NCBI GenBank assembly: GCA_037179385.1
Contig: CM074181.1
Coordinates: forward strand, 48,752,394 to 48,816,393
DNA: 64,000 nucleotides
Direction: 5' to 3'
Origin: Holothuria scabra
Lineage: Eukaryota; Echinodermata; Holothuroidea; Aspidochirotida; Holothuriidae
Part shown: positions 1 to 12,600 of the stretch, piece after piece
Numbering within the stretch: the stretch's first letter is position 1
Layout of the letters: the number at the start of each line of letters is the position of its first letter
Translations under genes and position numbers: made by a program
The notes under the pieces: generated by a model
What the model was told of the DNA's origin: nothing
The model's database searches: none
Seen by the model: the letters and a program-made list of their open reading frames with translations, nothing else

Positions 1-87
1 AAGAAGGACATCTCATTCTTTCCACTCTGGAATCATCAACGGCCACCAGTATACCACAAGATATTACTGCTATGGCATCTACATCAC
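1..87 (-). CDS. WD40-like protein, exon (runs off left edge)
   Basis: Third and most downstream visible exon of a minus-strand gene. Read on the minus strand it gives ..AVISCGILVAVDDSRVERM.., a hydrophobic-strand pattern typical of a beta-propeller blade. Two acceptors fit in phase 1: AG before position 87 or AG before position 66. Both have poor pyrimidine tracts, so the 5' boundary is uncertain. The reading frame stays open to the window edge. The coding call rests mostly on phase agreement with the two exons at 226-274 and 495-~615. Confidence 0.4.
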
Positions 88-225
88 CTTTCTTTACCCT
101 CCTTCTTTACCTCCTGTTTCTCTCAGTTGCCCACATGTTGTACCTGGCAAATAAGTGAGATCCCCTAGCAAGGGCACTATTCATTATTTGACTTGACAGA
201 AGTCTCCATACATATACTTTATTAC

Positions 226-274
226 CTGGCCACAATTTGACACTTTTATCTGCAGCCACAGCTATGACCAAAAG
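226..274 (-). CDS. WD40-like protein, internal exon
   Basis: The minus-strand reading is LLVIAVAADKSVKLWPG. The segment VAADKSVKLW is a good match to the end of a WD40 repeat (small residue, D, x, S/T, V, x, L/V, W). The donor is CCAG|gtaata (phase 1), and the acceptor caaacaaag|CTT matches the phase-0 donor of the preceding exon but has a weak pyrimidine tract. WD40 proteins are protein-interaction scaffolds; which one this is cannot be told from a single blade. Confidence 0.45.
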
Positions 275-494
275 CTTTGTTTGCATATAGTACATTCATG
301 TAGCTGATCATAGGTTGATCTATCAAAAGCCAGAGATACTTTTAAGCTGACTACAAAATGGTAATGAAATGTAATAGTTTTGCATGATCTGCTTAATTCT
401 CACTCTACTCATGATCTATAGCACTGTACCCTTTTACAACAACTGAACATTCTGTGGAATGATATTTTCCACATAAAATGTATGGATGCATTAC

Positions 495-615
495 CTTTGT
501 AGCAGAAAACAGGTCTATTTGGTATGAATTATTGTCATATGTTGCCTGTGGAAATGCCAATTGCCTAGAGAGATGGAGTTCAAGAGACAAATTACTGTAC
601 AATCTTGGTGTTTCA
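495..615 (-). CDS. WD40-like protein, upstream exon (5' boundary uncertain)
   Basis: The minus-strand frame reads ..QLAFPQATYDNNSYQIDLF.. followed by SATK and a clear donor AAAG|gtaatg (phase 0). Three in-frame acceptor candidates exist, ending gtacag, tctctctag and tttccacag. The upper coordinate given is for the longest version. Joined to the exon at 226-274 it gives ..DLFSATKLLVIAVAADKSVKLW.., a plausible propeller blade. No further 5' exon was recognised between 620 and 2600. Confidence 0.4.
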
Positions 616-1449
616 AACATCAATATCAAAGAAACATACCTATCTCCTCCCACATAATGACTGTCTAATTGGACATGCACTCACTTCCAAGAACTATCCA
701 CACTGACTTTGTCAATATAATGTAAAGCATGTCAAGAGACAGCAAATTGATCGACCTGCAGAAATTTGCAGTCTATGTACTTGTCCTAATTTATTGTATT
801 GGATGTGTTCACATGCATTCTAACATGTAACAATAATTACATTAATTTTATGGGAGACGTCTCTGAAAACAGCTCAACACTTATACAGGCGGATCCCCTT
901 GTTAAAAGTACCATATGGGTGCAAAAGAAAAATTACTGGACAGGATTGCTACTTATATGCATATAGGAGCCATTTTGAAAAAATACCCTAAGCTCAATCT
1001 CATCAAGGGCAGTTCTCAGTATCAGTTATGTTCCCATTTAAGCATAAATGGCCATGAGGGTTGACATTTCATCCCAGTTTATCTCAGAATAAACTGAAAG
1101 AGGATCTACCTCTTTAATGCACTATAAATAATTTGATCCTCTTTTAGCCATCACTTATTTCAGAATGTATTGTAAGTTGTTGTTGGGCTTTTATTGTACC
1201 AGAATGGTAATCAAAACTGCTGCTCATTGAAACAGCTGATTGAAGTAATGAACCAGGGGTTGGGTACTATGATTGAAAACCAGTATTTCCATTATAAAAC
1301 TGTGGTAGCCATGAGGAATCTGATTAAAGGCTAACATACCACAATGCATTAATTTTTGCAAAATAAGAAGCCTTGGTTTTGATTCACAGGCTCATTAGCA
1401 GAATCATGGATAGTGAAGGAGACATGCTCAAAAGTTTACACTTTTTAGA
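616..1449. other. Non-coding stretch, no feature recognised
   Basis: AT-rich sequence with no ORF that carries splice sites or a recognisable motif. It lies between the minus-strand WD40-like exons and the plus-strand receptor gene, so promoters or first exons of either gene could be here, but I cannot point to one. Confidence 0.5.
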
Positions 1450-1690
1450 GTTAGTTAGTTAGATAGAGTTTAAGGTCCCAGTTTCCAACCTGGCTCAAGT
1501 CGAGCTGGGCACGGTCTTTTCACAGTTGTAGCTCACTGGCTTGTTTTCCCCACTCCATTGCTTATGCAGAGCATCACACACAACAGCAGTAGGTTTCATT
1601 TTTAGAGTCTTTGGTATGACTCAGCCTGAGAATAAAACCTGTGCCTTTTGCATGAGAGGTTGATGCTCTTACCGTTAGACCATACACGCG
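1450..1690 (-). repeat. tRNA-derived SINE (family A), near full length
   Basis: On the minus strand the right end reads as a tRNA-like head: an A-box-like TGGTCTAACGG, then a degenerate B box GGTTTTATTCTC. A body shared by at least four other copies in the window follows (gagtcataccaaagactc, ctactgc, caagccagtgagct). The 3' end is a short (taac)n-type tail, seen here as ttagttagttag at 1453. This is the copy that best shows the tRNA origin. Confidence 0.75.
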
Positions 1691-2677
1691 TTCCTACACT
1701 TTATGAAAAGGATATGCAAAATGATCTGTATCAGTATTGCATGTAGCAACGTAGATGTTTTTGTAGCATATAAACAAATTTATGATTAAAGAGTGATTCT
1801 GCTGAAACCACATTTTCATTTTCAAAGCAATAAAAAAGCCCACATGATCAAAAACATCCAATTCAATCCAAATCTGTTGGCCACAAAATATACCCCACAT
1901 TGCCCATTTTATTGCATCCATAGATAGGTTCATTGTTTTTAGATTGAAATCAAAATACCTTCACAGTAATGAAATTGTATGTTATTGTACGTTATTGTGT
2001 AAAAGACTGTTTGCTTACAACCAGTTCATAATGAAGAGCGGTGTCATTCAGTTATGCATGTTTTATTATGTGGAAGTCCACAAAAGATTAGTGTTGATGA
2101 GGGATGACTGTCATATCATAAAATAGGCCTATATAATTATAAAGTTTCCTTTTTCTTTTCATTAATGATTTTATTGGGTTGTAACTGCACATTAAGGAAT
2201 ATGAAAGTATTGTAAAGTGTATAGTCATATTCTTCAAAAAATCTTTGCATAATAGTCATTGAAATGAGACATAAATGGTCCTACCATCAAAAAAAGAAGA
2301 AAGACCTGAATATAATTTTTGTAGGATGAAGGCTGTTGTTCTTTAGATAGAGAAAGTCTCTGTGTTCTCTAGTTTTAGAGTTAGTGGTAATAAAATATAC
2401 CATTTGCTTTGTCTTTTGGATGATTTATTGAGCCTGTTGTCATCAGAATTGTAGGCTATTTCCTTGAGAGTGGGAATGCACCAAATTGCCAGTCATCTTG
2501 TCTGATGCTGAATATGACTGACTTCAGGGTGGCTATCTAATTGTTTTCAATATACAGTAGGAGGGTATATTCCCTCTTGACTCATTTCAAAAAGATTTCT
2601 GTGTGGAAAATCATAGTCAATATAGAAAATTTCTCAAATAGTGGTTGGGACGTCCCGCTGACCTCACCTACCCCTAG
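1691..2677. other. Non-coding stretch upstream of the receptor gene
   Basis: No repeat or exon recognised. The receptor gene's missing first exon (signal peptide, ending in phase 1) should lie here or in 616-1449 if the two genes are arranged head to head. No ATG-initiated hydrophobic stretch with a donor was found by eye. Confidence 0.4.
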
Positions 2678-2745
2678 GACTGCTGCTGATGGACTGCTCT
2701 GGCAATAACATCAGTTACAGTGTGTACATTGAAAAGGTACATAAG
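2678..2745 (+). CDS. Receptor exon 1 (first visible)
   Basis: The acceptor cctcacctacccctag is strong. The frame enters in phase 1 and reads LLLMDCSGNNISYSVYIEK. Two donors keep phase 0: AAG|gtacat at 2736 or the better AAG|gtaaac at 2745, which adds VHK. The leucine run at the start could be the end of a signal peptide begun in a missing upstream exon. If translation instead starts at the ATG at 2689 there would be no signal peptide, which does not fit the rest of the protein. Confidence 0.55.
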
Positions 2746-5700
2746 GTAAACATATCTTTAGAGTTTGAAAGTGAATTTTACCCTGTCAATCACCAAACTT
2801 ACATCTTTTTAATAGATAAACTTGGGAATGGCTTATTGATAATGATAACTTGCCCAACTTCCTCAGTGTAGGACATGACAACCATGCTTGTAAGCCCTGC
2901 TCATTCCTTCCATTTTATTTATTGGGCAATAAAGAACTTGACCAGCCAACTATATAAAGCAAACGAATCAATGAAGTTGTGTGAATGGAGGCATACGGGA
3001 GATGAACTAATGTTAAAGGTAGTGTGACATGTCAGCAAAATGACCTCACTTCAGTTGGTACTGTAGTTACAGAGTGAACTTTTCTTAGGCAAAATCCTTT
3101 GGAATTTTTTCAATGTTTTACGGTTCTCAAGATATACCTCTTCAAAGTTTGAATGTTTCAAAAGCAACTTGGTCCTTATGCAAAAATAATGAAGTGGAGA
3201 GCTGCACAGTGTTGACATTTCTTTTGATAACCCTGTATTATTTATTTCTTAATTACTCAGCAAACAATTCATGGTTTAAGTTTGTAATTGATACTGATGA
3301 TTTTCAAGGACACAATTTAAACTTACCAAGATATAATCTTCAGGACAAACCAATGTTACAACTGTCCTTGAAACAGAGATCATAATAACAACGGATGACA
3401 TTTGCCATACATGGCATGTCTCTCTAATGACATCACAATATTTGCATATTGAGCTCATATTTATTAATGATGGATTGCAAATCAAAAATTGCCCTGTAAA
3501 ATAGTCAATTTTTGATGGATTTTGTTGGGAATTGTGGCTGTTTTATGCTTTTTACATCAAATACCAAATTTTGTCATTTTCATGTCACATGACCCTTAAG
3601 TATGCAAGGTCACAAGCAGAGATTCCCTACTTCCCTGGCGAACATGTATGCACCATGCATATTCCACACCTGTTATGGAGATTATAAATTTACAGTGTGT
3701 CATTCAAGCAGGGTTCTTGATGGTTCATATTTTAATGATGCTAATGTTTAATTTCTCTTTTCTTCATTTTATTACAGTTCCAAAAAGGTGGGAATTCAGT
3801 CTGCAATAGATCTATTGTTTCAGGGAATGGTAAGTTTGAAGTGCTTTCAAACTAGCTTGACTTATCAATATTTCTAAAAATCTCATAAATGAAAATGCAT
3901 ATGTCACTGTTCTTTTAATTTTTTGTTCCTTAAAATATACACCAATTTTCTGCAGCATAATGCTGATCTATTTATACCTTTAGCGCGTCCTGAGCATTGG
4001 AATTTTGAAAAACCTATGTTGCCCCTCCTTAATTACCTCCTATTTACACTTTGTAATCCCCACGTACCCACAGTAAGTCCCTGGCAAGCTTTAATAGTGC
4101 AGTGGCTCTGGGTAACCTCTGGCAGAGGTCACCCGGACAGGTCCTCCTTCCTGCTTCCCTGTCCAAGGACTATGACACAGTTTTTAGGGAGTTTTGGGAA
4201 TTATATATGCCTTTTGTACAAGATAACATCCTTAATAAATCAAAAGTTACAATTCAAAACTCCATAGACAACTTGATTCACAAGTTATGTATTCTCTTTT
4301 CAACTGTACTTTTACATTTCTCTTTTGCAGATGCTGATAACATTTCTGAACTAGACTTCTTGGGATCTGATTTTGTATCCGACAAAAATATAATAAAACT
4401 GCACAATTCCACATGGTTTACAGATGAATGTGTGCTTTGTAATGGATGTTCTGTACTGCCTCAATATTGTTATGAATGGGGGTATCCTTTGGACAATTTC
4501 CTTTTCCTCAACTTGTCTTTTTCATTAGGTAAGTATGCAATGCTTTAGCCCAAGCTAGAGAATGGGCCTCATATGGGAATGCTTACCTCTAAATCGCGCA
4601 CAGCAGATTTTTCATGCAATAGGTCTGTGAGCTGGCAGGCTGAAATGGTATTACATTTCATTTTGTTTGTATTTTTGCTTTAACATATATACATACAAAT
4701 ATAAGGTATAAATGTTTCAAAAGAACCAATGTACATATATAAGCGAAAGGAAGTACACAAAAACCCCGAGGGGTGTGAAAACGTGTACTCTCTAAGAGAG
4801 AAAAAAAAAACACAACAAAAAGCAGACTTTCAAACAAAAAAGCTTCCACCGAAGCAAAAAGAAGAAAGTGAATACAAAAACAGAGCAAAGGTCAAAAAGG
4901 TGAGAGAAATTTCCCATCTAGGAGACCCATACCCCAAACCACCCACCCCAACCCCACCCCACCCAGAAATAGCTATGGAAAAAGACAATGGAGTGTAGAG
5001 ATTTTTTAGCTTCTTTCCAATTCAATGTCGAAATGACATGGGTTTTGTTTTCTCTATTCAATCAAACTGAATCTTAAAAATGTTTTAGGGAAAGATATGT
5101 ACATTTTTAAATCATGTAAAATTATTTGACAGATGACACTAGACAAGATATGGCAAGTTTTGTTTGTTACTATTGGCTGAAAACACCCTAAAATCTTTTT
5201 TTAAAACCTTTTTTTTTTCAATAGGACAATCATATAATCACTCCTTTAACTGGAAATTGACAAGACTTTTTCTCAAGATAGGAGAATGAGACTTGAAACA
5301 GTTTAATATGAACTGGTTAAGGGAATAAAAATGAGTGAAATGTATTAATTTGTCATATGTTCGGGCAGGATGGGCTATGTTTGTTGGAATATGTACCATA
5401 TTTTCACAGCCTGATTCACACAGTTAAGTGCTGTGTACACTGAACACATATAGACACTTGACATTCCCATATGTGGAAATGTTTGTGGCAAGGTCAGACA
5501 GACAGCAAGCAGGCTTGGAAAGCAGTTGATTCTCACCCCAAACTACAATTTTTGTAGTATTCTACAGAAATGTTCAATTAAATTGGCACAGCTTGGATTG
5601 ACAGCAAATTAAAAAAGCACAGTATTTACAGCAGTGCTGTAGCTCATATGACACAGCATGTCCTATACTTACTGGTGGTGTTCAGATTAATTACGTACAC

Positions 5701-8700
5701 ATTGGGTCTTGTATATACTCACCCTCGAAAGCGAAGCAATAAAACTGAGTTCGTGTTGGCATGAGGATGAGTTTTAGACTTGGGGGGCAGAAGGTAAATA
5801 GGTTTAGAAGAATTGAAACTGTCTGGGGTGGCAAGATTTGGCCTTTAATTAAAATGTACTCACCAGCTCAAATAAATGAGGATTTTTATGATGAAATCTT
5901 ACCAATTTAAACATACATTTGCTTCAATGTGACCCGGTGTTTGGTCTGAAAGCGCATGTCCCAGTCATCACCCAGGAGGTCTTCGTTCTCAGTCCTCAGG
6001 ATGGTTGTAAAGGCTGAATCCTCTCACCTCAAACCCTAATGTACATGTAATCAAGGCACCCTCAGTACACTCAGTACATTTTGTGTAATATGAGCTTTGG
6101 TGCTCGATCTGCTTTTTTGCACTTGCTGTCAATCAAATAGCTGTGCCAATTGAGAATTTCTGTGGATTACTACAAAAATCGTTGCATAGAGTGAGAGGAT
6201 TAGGTATTTAAAACTAAAGATATTAAATATGAAACCTACTGCCATTGTGGGTAATTGTCAGTATTCATAAGCAATGGAAATTATCCAGTGGCCCACACTT
6301 GTTAAAAAAGGTCGTAGAAATCCCTATAGAATGCTTAAACCTGAAAGCAATAGAAGTATAGGCAACAAATCTTTCATATATTTACAAACCCTGGTAGCCT
6401 GGAAACATTTCTCGAGTGCTCTAAGCTGCACGTGCCATCAATAACATGTTCCCTAGAAATTGGAACACTTGACAATTATAAGGGGCAGTCTCCATGCCCC
6501 AGCCTTTTTTTATTGAGAAAGGCTAAGTCGAAGTCCTTTAGTTCATTTCCACCACCACACAGTACTGTGATGGCAGTGACACTGGTACATTCTTTCCAAA
6601 AATTTACAGTATACTGTATCTACCTGCACCATGCATAATTGGGACAATTATTTCACATTAAAGTCTGTTGCGGAACTTCATGACCTGTATGCCAATAATA
6701 CAACTTGAAATTTGAAAATGTCTATCTCAAGTTGGGTAAGTCTAGATTAATGCTTCCATATCATACCCACATTCCCCAATACTGTCAGGTGTTTTTCTTC
6801 GATTTTCTTCTTCTTCTTTTAACTTAAGGTTTTGGCACCATACAACAAAAGAAATAGAAAAAATATTGTTAATTTCTTATGCATGGAAAGCATAATTTTT
6901 TTCATGCTCTTTCAATTTGTATCTGGTTCAGCTACACATATGTAGTATAGATGTTGATATCTTGACCATACATGGAACGCTGTGCCATTTTGCTTGGTAC
7001 TCAGCATAAGCAATGGACTACGGGAAAACAAGCCAGTGAGCCACAACTTGAACCAATCAATTGGAAACTGGGCCATAAACCTCCATTTCTCCTTACTCAA
7101 CTGTACACAACCCATACGTCAGTATATAGTATGCCAACTTGCTGTTGTCATCAAGTTCAGGCCCCTTTGAGTCCTGGAAGTTTTCAAAAATCTTCAGTTT
7201 GACATTGTCATAATTTTTTTTTCACATTTTTTGTTTCCATTTGTGAGTCTGTACATACTATGTACACAAATCTGCAATAACTCACAAAACCAAAGTTTTA
7301 AGACTACGGTCAGACTGCAGTGGCTGAGTGCATGGTGGTAACCATGGCAACATACATGGTAAATTTACATACACACCCCCCATTTGTTTATTATGGAGGA
7401 AATTTGTTTTGATGTCATAACTTGCATAGCATTCTTGTTTTTCTACAGGTTGGCAAAATGTCACACAGGTCATATTTGAAGTCATAGAATTGAGTGAAAA
7501 TACAGTTTTTGGACAGAAGACCTACCACATTATTGATATAGAAAATGTTGTAGGGGACGATGCCAAATTTGATGAGGTATTAAAAATATGACATTGTTAC
7601 CTTTGACCTAGTGCTGTTTTGTTTATACTATATTGTTGTCTCCATCTTGGGTGATTGGTGATAATCAGAACTGAATGTATGTCTATGTGTTAGTAAGTTA
7701 GGGTTTATAATAGAACAGAAGACTAAGATTTTTAGTGAAAAATGTTTTTCACAAATGCAGCACAAGAATACGTTTAATGAAAACTCTGCATGAGAAGACT
7801 TGCTTTCATTTATTAGTTACACGTTGTCATTATCTTCAAAATATTAACTTATAAAGAGGGACATTTATGTATTCTGGGTGGAAAAAATATGGAATAATCC
7901 TGGGCCCTGTGGAGTTGAGGTTGAGGCAGAAGATGAAGTTAATGTATGTAGGTTGTGTGATTCAGAACTATGTCAACTTCACTACCCTATGGGGATATTA
8001 TAATTAAAATCAATTTATTTAGCTGGAATTTAATGATACATGCATAAAGATTTGTTACATAGTGTCAGCTAGATATGAAAATTAAAGTTGAATATAGTGC
8101 GCAGTTTAATTTTGGTTTCAAAAAAGTTTCATGTCCTCTTATGGATGACTGGCAATTAAGGAATACCATCTAGGCATATGCTACAACCCCCAGCTCACAG
8201 GGAGATTTAAGTAGTATCAAGACTTAAGTTCAATCTATGAACAGTATCATAACTACAGTTCAGTGGGAGTACAGGTACATCAATTTATAAGAACCTAAAT
8301 ACCTTTGTTGAACACAACAATTGATATTTGTGGCTCACTCCACTCAAAACGCTTTGGTAGATAATTAACTTGGTCAGAAAAAATGCTGATATGCCGAAAC
8401 AGATCAGTCAGGTTTTCAAAAATAAGACATTCCTACTACTCAATTAATAAGATGCTCACCAACAATTGTTTGCTATTTTGCTCTTTCATGTTCACAACAA
8501 AGTTTTATCTGAAATATTTTGTGTCCATTCCTTGCAGAGAGATATTTACTACATTCCAATCAATTTCTTATGGAAACCTGACTCACATGAGATACTTACC
8601 ATGTTGCCTGGTGTATCCTATAAAATATTTGTGTATCTTCCGGAACAAAGACATAATATACTCGTTGACAGTATCAATGTTGAAGCACCAGGTAAAGTGA

Positions 8701-9585
8701 AATTCATTTCCTCCTAATTCAATGAGCTACAATGATCTGACGAATAAGTTACTGTTACTTTTATGCTCAAAATTACGACAAAATTGCAATTTACATCATC
8801 CCACCCCTCTCTTACCTTTTATTTGCACTTGTAAACCCGTATCACTCACCAACAATTAGGCCATGGGGTAAGCTGGAGAGTTTGGGAGATTATACTCTTG
8901 CAAAATTAAGGTATGTTTAGCACTTTTCCAGTTTTGTTAGTCTATGTCAGCCTGATACCTCCTACATACTGGTGTATTTCCATAATATTATTGCTGGCAA
9001 TAGTCATAATAACACCCTATAGGAGTCAATAACACCCTATAGGAGTCAGTAACACCTGAGAGAATCTCCCTACCCAACTCTTCCTTCTCCATCATTTCCA
9101 GATCGTCTGGTGTCTGGACTCTTAGACTCCCAAACCAGTTTCGTCCCTCACCCACCTCCCGTCACCCTATATATACCATTTATACCCATTTTTACCATCT
9201 GGAAAACTAATAACACCGTGGTGACCCTTCAAGCAGGGTTTGATTCCCAGGTGGAGTCATACCAAAGACTCTAAAAATGGTACCTACTGCCGTTGTGCGT
9301 GATGCTCCGCATAAAGCAACAGAGTAGGAAAAACAAGCCAGTGAGCTACAGTACAACTGAAAAAAAAGGCCATGGCCGGCTCAACTTGAACCAATGGGTT
9401 AAAAACTGGACCGTAAAATTCTATCTAACTAACTAACTAACCTACAAGCAGAGGGCGTCCTACACCCTCTATCTTCCTTCTCCATTTTACCTTCCTCAAG
9501 TTTAAACTTGTTTTTGGCATATTAATGATAACTTTCTCCATATTGGTTCCTTGCGTTAGCAAAAGGAACCTATGTAGTCAGGTTG

Positions 9586-9624
<39 letters not shown>

Positions 9625-12600
9625 TGTGACGCTAGCTTGGGTACGCTGTAACTCAACAAGGGAAAGTTGGATTAAATTGAAACTTGGTATATAGAAGTGC
9701 CATAGTTTGAAGGTGTGCCCTATTGTTTTTGGTGGAGGTCAAAGGTCATTTGGGGTCACCAGAGGTCAAAAACTAAAAACCTTCTTAACATGATATTTCA
9801 AGGTAGGAAACTTGGATAGATGTCATACTTGGTGTGTGGGTGTGTTATTGTGTAAGGATGAAATCTAATATGTTTGGTGAAGGTCAAGGGGTCATCTGGA
9901 GTTATCAGGGGTCAAACACTGAAAAATGTTTTAACATAGTATTTTAAGGTAAAAAGGACAGATTTCATTTCAATCTGTGTTTGGTTAAGGTCAAAGGTCA
10001 TCAAGGTCACTGGAGGTCAACCACTGAAAATGTTATTTAGAAAATGTTGTAAGCTAGATAAAGATAGGTTCAATAGATTTTTTATCTCACCTGGTTTTGC
10101 ATGCTTACACACCCAAACACCTCAGAAATTTGGCCTTTACATTCGTTCAGTAATGATTCCTTTGGGTTGTACACAGATTTTGGATCATTCTAAGTTGTAA
10201 GAGAGCAATAACTGAAATCTGTGTATTTCACTAGCTGAGCACAGGTCACACTGCATTTAACTGGTCTCTCTGCCAGTGGAAGCAATGCATGAGTTATACA
10301 GTATGTCTCTTTAATACTGCTTTGCTCTGTGGGGTAACCTAATCCTCATTCTATTATCACACCCCATTAATCACTTGCTTTCTGCTTAACTGCTGAATAA
10401 ACCCTGTTTTCTGTGTAGAGATAGCAAACAGGACAAATGGTAGATTGTTTTAAAGTAATAACAAGTTTTATTTGAGAGCAGGTAAAAATAGCTTGAGAGA
10501 AGTACAAGGGGTGTTTTTCTCTCTCTAACCACATTGTGTATTGTTTATAGGTGATAATATCAAGTTTGATTACAGCATAAATACAAATGGAAATGAGGAA
10601 ATGTTTTTTAAGGATCACCAAGCATTATACAAGTTGAATGTAAGTTGGGCCACAAAAATTTAATCATTGATATCATGTAATATAAGTACTAAAATACCCC
10701 TTGTGAAGACGTTACAAACATTGAGTATGAGCATTCGCTTCGCTCTATTTTGAAGACTGGTTATACACTAGTTCTTATAACATCCAGCAAGGAACCACAG
10801 TGCCCATTGGGCTCTTGTTTTTACTGAATTTCAGGTTTTTCCAATCCCAAGAAGTGAAGAAAAATTGCACTAAGAAACATAGTGTAAAGAATTATTATAC
10901 AGTTTTTGACAGAAAAAGTAACTTTTTAATTGTGTTTAATTTGTGTTTAGATTGCTTTCAGCTGATTGAGGGGCAATCCACAGACAACTTCCCCTTTTTC
11001 TGCAATAGTTTAACATGTAAGTAAAACTATAGCAATATTATTTTGATACATAAGATGATAGTTAAAAAAAATAGCAATGTTATATGAGATACAAAGAAAT
11101 GTACATTAGTTAAATCATAGCTACATGTTACTTGTGATACAAAGAGATGTGAGCAAAACTACTTGAGAATGGCAGGAAAACTGTAGCAATATTATTTGTG
11201 ATACACCATGATATTAGTTAAACACAGCATTATTGATACATCAAGATTTAAGGTGAACACAATACTACGCAGGCTTCAACCTCTCCTTTAGTCATCATGA
11301 GTATTTAAATATGCCAAAAAATGTGCCAACTGTAGCCCCTCAGCCTAATTAATCAAGCATGCACCACTCTGTATATTGATATACCCATGTGACGTTATTT
11401 AAAATTGGAATAAAAACGAAATAGAGTTTGCCTTTTCCTGCCTCCATTGTTGGCTATCTCTTTAATAGTACTGAGTAGTTCATGTAAAATGTAGTAGACA
11501 GTCGGTGCAAGTCATTTGAAAAGCAATTCTAGCATATTAATTTCAAGTTGAACAGCTTTTCAAAAAGAAAAAATTCATAAACTAAACTGATATTGAAACT
11601 TATTAAATAAAATAAAAGCTTATGAACTTTGAAATTCACTGCAGGCATACGAAAGGTTCACTAGCTGTAAAGCAATTATGTGCTGAATTAGTAGAGATAT
11701 AAAAGTAACTGGAGGATGGGGGGAGAGGGCGAGGGGGCAGGGGATTAGATGGAGGTGACACGTTTACTTTAGAAGAATAATCATGAGGCCTCATATCATG
11801 AAGATCTTCTGTTTAACCCTTTACCGTTGTTTGGGTCCTTTTGGACCCATGCGGAGAGCTCGGCTGTCACCCATCTTTACTGTTTCATGCGGAGCTTGAA
11901 ACTGCGAGTAGCTACCCGAAAATTCGGCCACAACAACGAGAGAGACAATAGTTTAAGGTCACGGGGTCAATGGCCTACGGAAGCCGATGCGGGGCGGGCT
12001 ACGTCGGCTTTTCCGCCCTCTCCCGAGGCGCGCAAACATGCCCCGATCGGAGCACAACGGTAAAGGGTTAATAGTGTAATGTTGGTGTGAGAGAAACATG
12101 GGAGGGAAATAAATCTATTTGCCAAAGACATTGTTGTAATATTTTCACCCACTTCTCATTTCAGTGTTACCTAATGTTTATGCTAATTTCATGTCTAAAA
12201 CACTAAACACTATAGGTTTCTCTCACATTATATTTCCAGCCATTTCTTACTGGATGTCAGACATTTCTGTAAATGATACTGGAAACACAGCAGTTGCGAC
12301 TTTTAGGATTGACACAGAAGCAAAAAAGTTTGCTAACTATACCATCTCACTTCTCAACTTTGAAAATCACGACCTTGTTCTGTCTCATACTTTGGAGAAC
12401 AAAGAGGTAGGTCTTTTTCTTCTCACTAAATGTCCATAAAAGGGTCAGGAATGCTAATGGATTACACTTTTATGTCAGGTGGCTTGTAATTAAATGAAAA
12501 TGATACTTCCGATTTAATTTGTGTCAGTTTGTGGGTTACTGTTTGAGTTTTGATGGATAGATGCAGTGGGAGGTGTAGTGTGTTCATTCAAAGGCTGAAT

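Noticed and set aside
1694..1933. Minus-strand open frame as another exon of the WD40-like gene
   Set aside because: No acceptor and donor pair with matching phase, and no blade motif beyond a few tryptophans.
10951..10961. Upstream acceptor ttgtgtttag for receptor exon 7
   Set aside because: It would enter in phase 1, while exon 6 leaves phase 0; in phase 0 it meets a stop. The AG at 10960-10961 restores phase.
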